64,000 nucleotides of DNA from Eutreptiella sp. 'Long Island Sound 2002' (GCA_964036045.1 OZ038395.1:3684410-3748409); one strand, 5' to 3'; shown: positions 34,143 to 43,859, counted from the first letter of the stretch. Numbers and translations are program-made. Notes: generated by a model not told the origin, from the sequence alone.

Positions 34143-34304
34143 TCAATTTTTCTTTGGTGCGGCCTTAGGCTTCTTTTGAAGTCCCTCTGTGCTCGCCTGG
34201 TCCTCTTGAGACTGGGATTGCACTTGAGATTGCCCATTGTCTGCTGCAGGCTCACCATCTGGCGAAACAGCCATGTCCTGTGATACCCCTCCAGGCTCAG
34301 TCAT
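34143..34304 (-). CDS. Possible small protein or first exon of the second gene
   Basis: ATG at 34304 opens a 53-residue frame, polar and Gln/Ser-rich, ending KKPKAAPKKN. It is in the same frame as the sequence leading to the first mapped exon, with one TGA between, so it may be an upstream exon or a separate small protein. It follows the three-palindrome cluster by about 120 bases. Confidence 0.35.
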   Translation of the reverse strand: MTEPGGVSQDMAVSPDGEPAADNGQSQVQSQSQEDQASTEGLQKKPKAAPKKN

Positions 34305-34423
34305 AAAATAAAGGGCTACAGGGCAACATTTCATGAAGGGGAGAGTTCTCAGATAGCAAATAACAAGCACAGATCAACCAAAAAAGGACCAAAACGGACT
34401 GCCTGACAGAAAAATCGGATAAC

Positions 34424-34582
34424 CTGGCCGAAATTTCGGCCAGCACTGCTCTGCATGTCAAACCACTGTGTACAAATACCATTCTGAGAGGCTGGCCGAA
34501 ATTTCGGCCAGAACCTTATGTCATTTGTGTTTTGGGGGTAGCCATATGACAAAACAACAAGTCTGGCCGAAATTTCGGCCAG
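34424..34582. promoter_or_regulatory. Three-copy palindrome cluster between the two genes
   Basis: Perfect copies start at 34424, 34492 and 34563 (spacings 68 and 71 bp). They lie after the stop of the 738-codon gene and before the first ATG of the second gene region, in the position expected for an intergenic operator. Confidence 0.75.
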
Positions 34583-34674
34583 AAAAACATGAAACAGCAA
34601 ATAGACACACCAAAATCACTGGCAATGCGTGGCAGAACCCATACCACAGTGACAAACACAGCTGCAAACAGAAA

Positions 34675-36891
34675 TCAGTCCCAGTCCTGGGTATCCACAC
34701 CGATGTGTTCCGCCTCATCTAGGGCTTCAAAGGAGGCAACGCTGTCTGCATCACAATCAATATCCTGGTCACTATCACAAGAGTCGACAGCAATGGAATC
34801 ATCAGGGGCGGGGGGGGGGGTACTGGGTGGGGGGGGGGCGGGGGGGGGTACTGGGGGGCCTCTGGCTCGGGGCTTCGGGGGTGGCTTCGGGGGCAAGGCA
34901 ATTCCACCAGGAGCAGCAGCAGCAGCAGCAGCAGGCGGTGCACGGTTGGCAGCGCGAATAGAAGCATGTGCAGTACGCAACACCCCTTGCTCGGCAGCAG
35001 TACGGGCAGGTGCATTTGTCTGTAAAAAATCCTCAACACCCTCAGGAACCCTGGTACGCGCAACCAGATTTTGCATTGCATGCAACAGAACCATTTTTAA
35101 ACGGTCTGTGGTGATTCGTGTCCTAGACATGGTACCGGGGAACGTCAAATCCTCAACTGCATCCAGTCTTCTCACCTCAACTTTATAGTCCGGAACGGGA
35201 ACACAAATGGGCAGGCTCTGTGTATGGGCTGTCAAGATGAATTGTTTAAGATTGGCAGAGAACATTGCCACGGATCTCTCAGTCAGCACACCACGCAAAA
35301 CTTTCTCTCCCGGTTGGACAGGGGGAAGTGTCAGAAATAAATCAGACGACTGTTGGACACTAGTACAGGCAGTGTTGCGGCGACAGTGGGCTGAGAACCG
35401 ACTCAGAAGTGCCTCACCCAGCTCCTCAGAGTGGATACACCCTAGGGAGGCGGAATGCCACTGACTCCAAAACAAAAGAGCAACAGCGGTGGTTTTCACA
35501 TACTCCGTGGTTAACTGTTCCTCGGGCTTTAGGATGTTCAGCATGAGCAGTAGGGACATCTCAAGTGCCTGCTTAGCTACAATACCGGAACCTGCCCCCC
35601 GTCCCTCCCAGTTGCACTCACGAACCAAAGTCCCAATGCTGAAAGCAGCTGGACAGTATGTGTACAGCAAAGCCTTAAGGGCTAATAACATACGCAAACC
35701 CTTGCGCTGAATGGGTGTCAAGTCCCGCTGGCTATTGAGCAGGGAAGTGACGCGCTCATCTAGTCTGCCTCTATTGGACGATGTGGCTAGCATGAGTCCA
35801 AGCAACGTCTTTTCCATATGGATGACCTTGACCTTGCGAGGGAGGATAGACCCAACCTGAAGGCTGTTCCCCTGCTCCAAAAACTTAATGAACGGCAGGA
35901 ACGCCCTGTAGATCAATTCAACGCAATACTTATAGCTATGCCATACTCCGTACACCAAAGGAAAACCCAACAGTAATTGTGGTACATTCCAGGGAACATA
36001 AGCAGCACCATAACACAGCTTAAGTAGGGCAAAGTGTATTTTCATGTCCACAAGCAGCGGAACACAGTGTCTGGTGCGGTGTTCCACACATGACAAATCA
36101 ACCACGAGTTGCAAAAGCTCTTTGTGTGTGCCGGAGCGGAGCTCAGACAGGAAAAAGGGTCTCCAGTTGAGGGAACGGACATTTTTTCTGGCAATATCCA
36201 AAGGAGCACGAACCCAAACTCTCTGAATACCTTGGTTGGCAACATCAATACGATCAAACAATGCTCTATGTGAGCGAAAGATGTCATCAGCAACCTTTGG
36301 TACCCTGGCCTCAATTTCGGCCAGCTCCGGCAGACCCCGGTATGCAAGTAGGGCAGTAGTGTGCAAAACAGCAACAGCTGTACAGTTTAGGGTTAAGTCG
36401 GGTGAATGGGGATCAGCTCCCGACCTGTAACGCCTCAAGTTATCAAACCATATACAAACTTGCCTACGGTGCATGGTGTTCCACAAGTTGTGTGCTGCTA
36501 GTCCAGCACGATGGTGAATGGACTCCTGCTTAGTGTTACACTGACCAAGGACTCCTACCTTACGGCGTTGGCGGCAGGACATAATACCCCAGTTGTAACC
36601 AGACCCACAGTTAGAGTATGGGAGGGCCATACGGCGCAGCAGGCAGTATAGGGCATGGAACTGTGACAAAAATGTCATGTACCATCGTGGGGGCTTCTTC
36701 TCAGTGGCGGCAGCCTTCAACTGTGTCAGGGAGTGCCGGCTCCTGCGATTCTTCCGCAACAAGAGGCAGAATTGCAAAAGCTTTTGCAGAGTCCCACCAC
36801 GTAATGCATTTCGCAACAGCCCTTTGGCTGTAGTAGCAAAAGCACCAGTAACTGCAGCATGTACAACATTGACAGTAATAGCAGAAGACAT
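34675..36891 (-). CDS. 738-residue protein, candidate transposase of the 6.5-kb element
   Basis: This is a single open frame from ATG at 36889-36891. The first ~560 residues are globular, with Arg/Lys-rich, Trp and Cys/His-containing segments: a basic stretch near 45-75, RHCVPLLVDMKIHFALLKLC near 300, PLVYGVWHSYKYCVELIYRA shortly after, and ECNWEGRGAG near 450. Acidic residues in the last three could form a DDE/D-type site, but spacing alone proves nothing. The C-terminus is an Ala run, a Pro/Lys-rich linker and a strongly acidic tail (DSCDSDQDIDCD...DTQDWD). As the only large protein inside matched inverted ends it is the best transposase candidate. No known family was recognised. A degenerate palindrome (36305-36324) is part of the coding sequence. 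Confidence 0.7.
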   Translation of the reverse strand: MSSAITVNVVHAAVTGAFATTAKGLLRNALRGGTLQKLLQFCLLLRKNRRSRHSLTQLKAAATEKKPPRWYMTFLSQFHALYCLLRRMALPYSNCGSGYNWGIMSCRQRRKVGVLGQCNTKQESIHHRAGLAAHNLWNTMHRRQVCIWFDNLRRYRSGADPHSPDLTLNCTAVAVLHTTALLAYRGLPELAEIEARVPKVADDIFRSHRALFDRIDVANQGIQRVWVRAPLDIARKNVRSLNWRPFFLSELRSGTHKELLQLVVDLSCVEHRTRHCVPLLVDMKIHFALLKLCYGAAYVPWNVPQLLLGFPLVYGVWHSYKYCVELIYRAFLPFIKFLEQGNSLQVGSILPRKVKVIHMEKTLLGLMLATSSNRGRLDERVTSLLNSQRDLTPIQRKGLRMLLALKALLYTYCPAAFSIGTLVRECNWEGRGAGSGIVAKQALEMSLLLMLNILKPEEQLTTEYVKTTAVALLFWSQWHSASLGCIHSEELGEALLSRFSAHCRRNTACTSVQQSSDLFLTLPPVQPGEKVLRGVLTERSVAMFSANLKQFILTAHTQSLPICVPVPDYKVEVRRLDAVEDLTFPGTMSRTRITTDRLKMVLLHAMQNLVARTRVPEGVEDFLQTNAPARTAAEQGVLRTAHASIRAANRAPPAAAAAAAPGGIALPPKPPPKPRARGPPVPPPAPPPPSTPPPAPDDSIAVDSCDSDQDIDCDADSVASFEALDEAEHIGVDTQDWD

Positions 36892-36962
36892 TAATGCTGA
36901 GACAAGAAGACAATTATGTAGGAGTGTATGGTGTAATACTCATGAACAACGACAATTGCAAG

Positions 36963-37263
36963 CTGGCCGAAATTTCGGCCAGGTGTGTTCAAAGGGGAAA
37001 CAATTGCTTAAATGTTCAAAAATAGGAAAAGCTGGCCGAAATTTCGGCCAGACCGCCCAAAAACCAGAATATAAGTGCTTGAATAGTGAACAGACCAAAA
37101 AGCTGGCCGAAATTTCGGCCATCCCTAAGAAAAATGAAAATAACTATGCCTATTCACCAGGAAACCAAAAAGCTGGCCGAAATTTCGGCCAGAAGGGTCA
37201 AAAACTGCATATACACATAGTTGTTTGCAATGTTACCCAAAACCTGGCCGAAATTTCAGCCAG
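36963..37263. promoter_or_regulatory. Five-copy palindrome cluster, right end
   Basis: Copies of CTGGCCGAAATTTCGGCCAG start at 36963, 37032, 37103, 37173 and 37244, with spacings of 69, 71, 70 and 71 bp. The third and fifth have one or two changed bases. The ~50-bp spacers are A-rich and unrelated to one another. The cluster sits between the right inverted end and the ATG of the 738-codon gene (36891), so it can serve both as promoter operators and as subterminal transposase sites. Confidence 0.75.
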
Positions 37264-37473
37264 CTTCAGAAAAACGTCAAATACAACACACTAGAAGACG
37301 GGGATACACAAGGCTAACACATCAACACGTATTTCAACGGGTGTCACACAGCTCTGCCAACAACTTTGGTCCCATACGTCAAATAACATACTCAAAAGAG
37401 AAATGTAGAATATTGTCAAATCGCGCGTATACGGGGTCCTAGAGGGTGGGCAACTTGTGACGCCTAAGTTTAA

Positions 37474-37903
37474 TAACATGACTCCTGCGGTGGCCACAGA
37501 CCGCCTTTTGTGTGTTCCGCCTTGTGTGTGCACCGCCTTCTGTGTGTACCGCCTTGCCTGTGGCCCCTTCAATAACATGACTCCTGCGGTGGCCACAGAC
37601 CGCCTTTTGTGTGTTCCGCCTTTTGTGTGTACCGCCTTCTGTGTGCACCGCCTTGCCTGTGGCCCCTTCAATAACATGACTCCTGCGGTGGCCACAGACC
37701 GCCTTTTGTGTGTTCCGCCTTGTGTGTGCACCGCCTTCTGTGTGCACCGCCTTGCCTGTGGCCCCTTTAATAACATGACTCCTGCGGTGGCCACAGACCG
37801 CCTTTTGTGTGTTCCGCCTTGTGTGTGCACCGCCTTCTGTGTGTACCGCCTTGCCTGTGGCCCCTTCAATAACATGACTCCTGCGGTGGCCACAGACCGC
37901 CTT
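37474..37903 (+). repeat. 99-bp tandem array, right part
   Basis: The same array continues after the inner element, with units at 37472, 37571, 37670, 37769 and 37868. It ends in CCTAACCCTAACCCTAACC (37904-37922), a short telomere-type run, before the outer inverted end. Confidence 0.95.
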
Positions 37904-37922
37904 CCTAACCCTAACCCTAACC

Positions 37923-38070
37923 GGCCGAAGGTACGGCCGTACCTTCGGCCGGCCGAGTCGGCGGGCCGAAGGTACGGCCGGACTTTCGGCCGGCCGAAAG
38001 TACGCCGAGCCGATAAGTACGCCGAGCCGATAGGTACGCCGAACCCAGGTACGGTTAAATCCGGCGGGCC
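37923..38070 (-). repeat. Right inverted end of the outer element
   Basis: This is the inverted counterpart of 30145-30300. It has a slightly different number of CGGCTCGGCGTAC units and a shorter overall length. Confidence 0.7.
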
Positions 38071-38640
38071 CACCGCCTTAATCACTCCGTAGCATCTCAA
38101 GCAACACTGCACATGGGGCACTCTGGACCGAGATCTTGAACAGAAACACAGTTGTTGCCAACACACATGCAGTGGTCAAGATACACTGTGGCTGACCTGC
38201 ATACTCAGTGACAACTGACTGGTGGCTCACTGCAAAAAAAAAAATTCGAGTTACAAACATGCAATGCAGTGAACAATGTCAGTCCACAACACAAAAAAGC
38301 GAAATGTAAGTGACTTTCTTTTGCTGTGAGTCTCTTAGTGTGAGGACACTGAGACACCAGGAAGTGGTGGGGGTGGGGGGTGGGGGGATTGCAGAGATTC
38401 TCTCTCTGTAAACGATTCCGTTGGACGATTGGCACTTGTTGGGGCACAATCCAATACCAGGAAATATAGCAGGAAGTAAAAGGCGGTAGGCATCCCAGTG
38501 TGCTGCTGGAACATGCAGGCAACAGCAATGCCTCGAAGGATTAACTATACATTAGTGCAAAGCAATTTCCTATGGCCCCCATTTGCACCTTCATGACCAG
38601 AAGGCATCACTGGCCTAACCTCCGTGGCGCCGTCATAACC

Positions 38641-41108
38641 TTAATATTCAGCCACATAACCTCCTTTTCCTTCATACTCCACGTGACCTTCATACCCAGC
38701 GAACTCCATACCGACATCTCCGTATGGAGAAACCTCATTGCCAACAACAGACAGCACCCCTTCACCTTCATACTGAGCCACATAACCTTCATACCCAGCC
38801 ACCTCCATACCTGTGGCCGAATAGGGGGTAGGCACAACATCTCCGTATGGAGAAACCTCATTGCCATCAACAGACAGCATAGTGATAACAGGATAATCGA
38901 TCTCCTCGTCAGCGTCAGCGTCAGCGTCAGCGAAGGTGGCAGCTCGCATGCTGTTACGACGCCACCCAAACCATGCAAGCCCAGCCAAGGGGAGCACCAA
39001 CAGCGATAGGAACGCTAGATAGACGAGCCCATTGTCAGAGTCCAGTGCCTGGGAGTACACCAGGGTGCACAGGGTGGAGTCACTGCTGTCAACTACACCT
39101 GTTACAGTGCAGGTGGCGCCGTTAGGGCAGTTCTCGAAGGTCGTGTTTGAAAAGGCGAAAGGGGAAGTGCCGGAATGGACGTACGTGACGACGGCCACCG
39201 AAAAAGGCACAGCGGTGGTCTCACTGATGACCTCCAGCTGCACTCCCGAGGCGGCAGATACACCCGCCATGTACAGAGGGAGAGAGGCACTGTTCACTTG
39301 CTCAAGGTTTAGGTAACTCCCCGAGGCAAAGGTCACGGTGCCGGTTGTCGAGGAATATTGTGGTGTGGTGGCCGCGGTGCAGTTCAAGTACGCCAGGAGG
39401 CCTGTGCCAGAGCCCACGCTCAGGTCCCCATGTTGTGCCCCACACAGGGACTGAGTGACAATGGTGCCTAGGTCCGTACGCCGGGCGATGCCAGTCTGTA
39501 GGATCGTGTGGGAAAGGGCCCACTGAACACCGGTGAGCAGCATAAGGCCGGTACTGGGCCGGGAAAAGATGCTGGCGCCGCCCCCCGAGAGCACCGTGTT
39601 ACTCAGGACAGGGGTGGCATGACTGTACGTGACGGTTGCAGCGGCAGATACCGTCATGGTGCCGCCACTAACAGTGACCTGTGCAGAGAAGGTCAGCTGA
39701 GCTGTGACAGTAACGACCGCCCCAGTCATCACCATGGGGATGGCGAACTCCGTGACACCATTGACCTGCATTGTTGCCCCTTCCTGGAGGTCAATGCTAC
39801 CCGACCCTGTGAACGTATGGGTGCCCCCTGAAATCTGTATGACGGCGGTGGCAGTGTACATAGTTGTGGTCACCACAGTGATGGCGCCAAAGGAGGTGTA
39901 CGTGCTGGTCCCTGAGAGAGTGAGGGCGCCACTGGAGGTTGCAATTTGGACTAGGGCTTCATTGACAATAGGGTCTCGGGTGCTCGTTGAGCTGGGGGTG
40001 CTCGTGCTCGTTGAGCTGGGGGTGCGCGTGCTCGTTGAGCTGGAGGTGCTGGTGGGGCTCCGGGTGGGGCTCCGGGTTCTGGTCCTGCTAGCGGTCGGGC
40101 TGGGGCTCGGGGTCAAGCTGGGGGTCATGCTGGGGGTTCTGGTCTCGTTGTCCCAGAGCCAAATGTTCCCGCTTGTATCCCCTGCGAAGACCTGCGTGGC
40201 CGCTGCATTCCAAGCCACACCACGCACGGTCGCCAGGCTGGGCTCTGCCAACGACGTGAGCAAAGTCATGGAGTCGATGTCGTACACGTCCACCCGTGGG
40301 GCATCCCCTCCAACAGCGACCCGGTGCCCGGGGAGAGAGATCCTCCCACTCAGCAACTGACTCTGGCCGGTGGTTGTGCTGGACAGAGCACCCCCGTCGC
40401 TCACGGCCCACGTTTTCACGTCGCCGTCGGAGCCCATCGACGTAATCACCCCATCTCGCGAGACGTCCACCGCGGCGATGAACCCGGTGTGCGCGGACAC
40501 GTTGTACTGCAAGGTCCCGTCGGCAGCGGACCAGGCCTGCAAGAAGCCAACGTCATCCCCGGAAATGAGCGTCGTTCCATCAGGGGACCATTGAACACTG
40601 CGGAATCGGACATTCCAACTGATGGTCAGGACAAGGGCTCCTGTGGGGACGGAGAATAGCCGAATGGTCATGTAGCCTGCAGAAGACGCCAGCATCAGCC
40701 CGTCAGGGGAGAAGTTGATGTCAGAGATCTGATCCGTGTGTTGCTGCATTCTCCCAATCTCTGTGGCAGTGTCCACGTCCCAAAAGATGATGGTGGCTAG
40801 CCCGATACGAGGCGCTAAACGCGCTGCGGAGGCGAGGATTGTGCCGTTGGGGCTAAACGCCAGGGCTCGTATCGTATTTCGGACCGATAACGAAGCCGTT
40901 AGGGTGGCAGTGACTGTGTTCCACAGAGCGATGGTGCTGTCGGTCCGACAGCACAGCTGTCGGTCCCCGCTGTAGCCAATAGATCTTGGGTTGGGGAGTG
41001 TGCGATGGCTCGCAGTGACCTGCCGTGAGTGGCCCATGGCCCTCTTTGGCCTGCGGCACTTGGGGTGCCGACGAGCAGGTACGCCAGGAGAATGAAGTAA
41101 AATTGCAT
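38641..41108 (-). pseudogene. WD40-repeat, Thr/Ser-rich single-pass membrane protein
   Basis: An ATG at 41108 begins a signal peptide (MQFYFILLAYLLVGTPSAAG), but this frame leaves the main frame at 40936-40966. There an 11-bp phrase GCTGTCGGTCC occurs twice with a 20-bp offset, and removing one 20-bp repeat joins the frames as ATAGTDSTIALW. The main frame has about six WD40-like units (SFSPNGTILAS, NFSPDGLMLAS, WSPDGTTLISGDD, GNIWLWD), a Thr/Ser/Pro/Arg stalk, a Thr/Val-rich beta-repeat region, one hydrophobic segment (LVYLAFLSLLVLPLAGLAWF) and an acidic, Tyr/Gly-rich cytoplasmic tail with internal repeats (NEVSPYGDV twice). It is probably a surface protein. The 20-bp duplication makes this copy a likely pseudogene unless it is an assembly error. 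Confidence 0.65.
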
Positions 41109-41467
41109 GGGATCTGTACAAGAGGCCGGGGGCTCCTTAGCAGGGAAACAGCAAAAGTGTTCCATTCCGCCTATGCTATGAAAAAGCCGCAGATAGCAGC
41201 TTTCTTTAGCCATTGTTTCCCAGCTTGGCCAAGAAACTGTTTTGATAGGAGGCTGAAAATCACTTGCAGGTGAATCACGAAGATTGCACGCTTGTTTTGC
41301 CAGAGATATAAATACTGTGGCCATATTGAGCTCAATATCCTCCATCAAAGAGAAGAAAATCGGGCACCCAAAAACGTGGTGGCAGTATGTAACCGGACCG
41401 AAGCCATGATCAAAACATCACAGCAGATGAAAGAATTTCAAAGAGTATGTAACTGGTCATCCATTTA

Positions 41468-41876
41468 CCCCCCCCCCCCATGTCCAACGAACAATTTTGT
41501 CCTGAACATAAAACGGTCCGAACAGGAGTGTTCGTTGGACACACCGTTCGGTGCGCGCGACAATATCGTGAAACGGCAGTAACATATAGGCACAAGGGGC
41601 CCATTCAATGCACAATTAGCACTTTTGAGGGGAGAACCCCTAGTGGAACATGCTCCCCGGGCTTGGGGCCCTTTTTGTTCTTGGCACAGGCAGGAGTGGC
41701 TGCCGGATCCGGCTCGAGTACTTTTGGGACGGACAGCTCACCAATGTGGTACCGCTGGTATAGCACCTCCCGGCGAGGTGCAAGCAGAGAATTAGTTATG
41801 GTGGGCAATAGGAGACCTGTAGTTGAGGGACGCCATTCCCTAACAACCTGCTTTACAAATTTGCCCACCATTACTA
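41468..41876. mobile_element. Left half of a split C-tract MITE
   Basis: It begins with a C run and ATGTCCAACGAACA, the inverted counterpart of the end at 27408-27441, with one mismatch in about 14 bases after the run. A short minus-strand frame (41605-41871, 88 codons, starting at an ATG) lies inside and has no recognised domain. Another GTGTTCGTTGGACAC occurs at 41529-41543. Confidence 0.6.
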
Positions 41877-41884
41877 CAAGACAC

Positions 41885-42363
41885 CAGGGGTGGATATAGT
41901 GGGGGGGGGGGCTGGTCCCCCCCCCCCCCAGCCCCCCCCCCCTTCCCTCCAGCCCCCCCCCCGATGACGACTACGATTACGATTTACCCGTTTGACTGAA
42001 CTAGCAGTTTTGCCAGCAGTTTTATAAGAGGACTAATGGCCAAAAACAGTGCCTGAGCAGGACAAATGAATCCATTGCCTACGCATATACCATTGTACTA
42101 CTGGGCCAATCCACCAACACTGAACACAAGACAATACATTGCACAGGGGTTGGTGTATCCCATGAAGACAGTCCATACAGTGCAATCATTTCTTGACACA
42201 TTTTGCCAAAATGGCTTGCAATTCCGAATCATCTGTGCCTGTAAAGCTGTAAAAGGAGCAAATCGTAATCGTCATTCCGTCATCACTGCCTCCTGGCTCA
42301 ACAGCCCCCCCCCCACCCCCCACCCGCACCTTGGTAATGTCGTCACTATTATATTCACCCCTG
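41885..42363 (+). mobile_element. hAT-like MITE, copy 2
   Basis: This is a direct-orientation copy of 26835-27298, differing in homopolymer lengths and one base. Its left octamer is CAAGACAC (41877-41884) and its right octamer is GTGTGCAA (42364-42371), the reverse order of the pair around copy 1. Confidence 0.85.
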
Positions 42364-43859
42364 GTGTGCAAGTGGGCAGCTGTGCTGAACTGTGGGGTGA
42401 TGAAGGGCCCGGGCCGGGGCACCTGCGAACATTGCAGAGGCCGAAGGAGGCAGACGAGGGGGCCTTTCTACGCAGACGGGATGGAGGCAATGGCAGAGCC
42501 ACGGGGTACATGATGGCAACAAGGTCCGCAACTCTCACGACTGTACAGGGCCGCCCCTGCACTGGGTTGTCCCTTTGAAGAGCCAAGGGGGCTTGGGTGA
42601 GGGGAGCCCCTGGCGGGGGCTCGTAGGCCATGATGTCAGCTTTTGAAATGACCCGCATGATCCCGACCTCATGCTACACTTATTCAGTTCAACGTCCAAT
42701 GTCCAATTGTCCAATGTGACGCAATCTCGATGTCCTTTGCCTTGCTGCTCTGGCAGCGCACACTAGGCTTGCACTGAATGTTGCCTGGAGGCCACCGCTT
42801 TTAGACGGCCATCGAATGTTTCTTGGATCGCCCAGCTCTTGGGCCATGAAGCAACGGATGCTCAGCTTCCGAACCCCCACCCCCCCCCGTGTCACAGGCG
42901 ACCGGTCATAGCTCATGAATGTTCTGCAGCAACCTCAAAAGCAGTACTGAATGTTGCCTTGAGTTCGCTTGCTAGCTATCGAATGTTGGGTAGCCTGGCT
43001 TGGGTTAACTCATCCCCCTCCCTGGGAAACCGGTCATCGGCCGCTTACACCGCGGCTCCACAAAACTGGCAGCGCTACTGTCACTACTGTCATTGTCACT
43101 ACTGTCTGTCGGCTGCACAGACTCTTCATCTGTTGACAGCACAGAGCACTGCCTGGCTCTTGGGGGGCGGGGGTTGGAATTCCCTCTTGCCTCTGGTGCA
43201 TTGATAAGTGTTTTAAAGGGACTCAATTGTGGGAGCAGCGTTTGGCACTAAATGAAACGTTGAGCCAAAGTGATTCAAAAATGTCAGCAGTTTGTGCATT
43301 GGCCCCTTAGGGAGCCCTGTTTTCAAAGTAGCTCAATGAGATTTAGAGGGTCCATTTGCCCGGCGTGCACCCGGCGCGCGCCCGGCATCCAAATCAATGT
43401 TCCGGCCATCCATCCCAATGCTTTACCCTCAAACATCACTCCCTCCTCCGGCCCAGGCTACATGTAACCCTGCCGTCTCGTGGGCCCACATGTGGGCGGA
43501 ATGGCTACATCACCCCTGCCTTGTCGGGGGTCCCCAACACGGTGAGAAACAATGGGAAAAGGGGGGGATAGTTGGGAAAATAGGGGAAATTTTTGCCTGA
43601 CGTGCTAACACACTCTCTTAATCAGGATATCGATGCAGTGGATATCATGTTGCCATTTCAACATGGCAACACAAGTCCGATCTTTCGTTTCAAGGCATCT
43701 TGATAGACAGGTTTTCTGCAGCGTTCCTCTGTGGGTCAAGTGGTCTATGATCTCACACATTGAATACAAAACGCGTGACGCAATGCTTGGGACGCCCAAT
43801 ACTCGATTACAGTGTAGGGTGTAGCACCATATCGCACCCTTCTTGCGCGTGCTTGTTTC
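42364..43859. other. Between MITE copy 2 and the satellite; no firm gene
   Basis: A minus-strand frame at 42364-42658 (PPPGAP, MYPVALPLPP) is open up to the MITE. From 42660 to 43859 only short frames are found, and none is convincing. Confidence 0.3.

Larger units (their letters stand above)
30930..37468 (-). mobile_element. Novel-looking 6.5-kb TIR element with palindrome arrays
   Basis: Perfect 25-bp terminal inverted repeats start CTTAGGCGTCACAAGTTGCC (30930-30954 and 37444-37468). TTTAA is duplicated on each side (30925-30929 and 37469-37473), and removing the element restores an intact 99-bp unit of the host array. Both genes are on the minus strand: a 738-codon frame and a second, intron-containing gene. 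Thirteen full or nearly full copies of a 20-bp palindrome lie outside coding DNA: five near the right end, three between the genes, three at the left end and two in introns. The two closely spaced pairs or sets have a ~70-bp period. I know no superfamily combining these ends, a 5-bp duplication and these arrays. Confidence 0.85.
30135..38080. mobile_element. MULE-like outer element with 10-bp TSD
   Basis: The decamer CACCGCCTTA flanks it at 30135-30144 and 38071-38080. Inside are inverted ends of about 130-150 bp: CGGATTAAACCGTACCTGGG at 30156-30175 against its diverged reverse complement ending at about 38064, continuing into repeated CGGCTCGGCGTACC/TTCGGCCGGCC units on each side. Long inverted ends with a 9-11-bp duplication suggest the Mutator superfamily. 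Its own interior is only a 99-bp tandem array, so it is non-autonomous. The 6.5-kb palindrome element is inserted into that array. Confidence 0.7.
26835..42363 (+). mobile_element. 15.5-kb insert bounded by two hAT-like MITEs
   Basis: The outermost flanks carry the same octamer, GTGTGCAA (26827-26834 and 42364-42371), and the two inner flanks carry another, CAAGACAC (27299-27306 and 41877-41884). A composite of two independent MITEs would not have identical inner flanks. The simplest reading is that 27299-41884 was once joined end to end (a circle, or one unit of a tandem array) holding one MITE at the CAAGACAC site. It then entered the GTGTGCAA site through a second MITE by homologous recombination, or by transposition of the whole unit using its outer MITE ends. 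A TIR-bounded C-tract element split between 41468 and 27441 supports the permutation. Confidence 0.75.

Noticed and set aside
36963-37263. CRISPR-like array: 20-bp repeats, ~50-bp unrelated spacers, regular 70-bp period
   Set aside because: The repeats are perfect full-length palindromes, also occur singly in introns and at the other end of the element, and the DNA is eukaryotic with no cas-type gene. Binding sites or element-specific dyads fit better.
37904-37922. True chromosome end
   Set aside because: Only three units are present, and they are internal to a transposon with sequence continuing on both sides.
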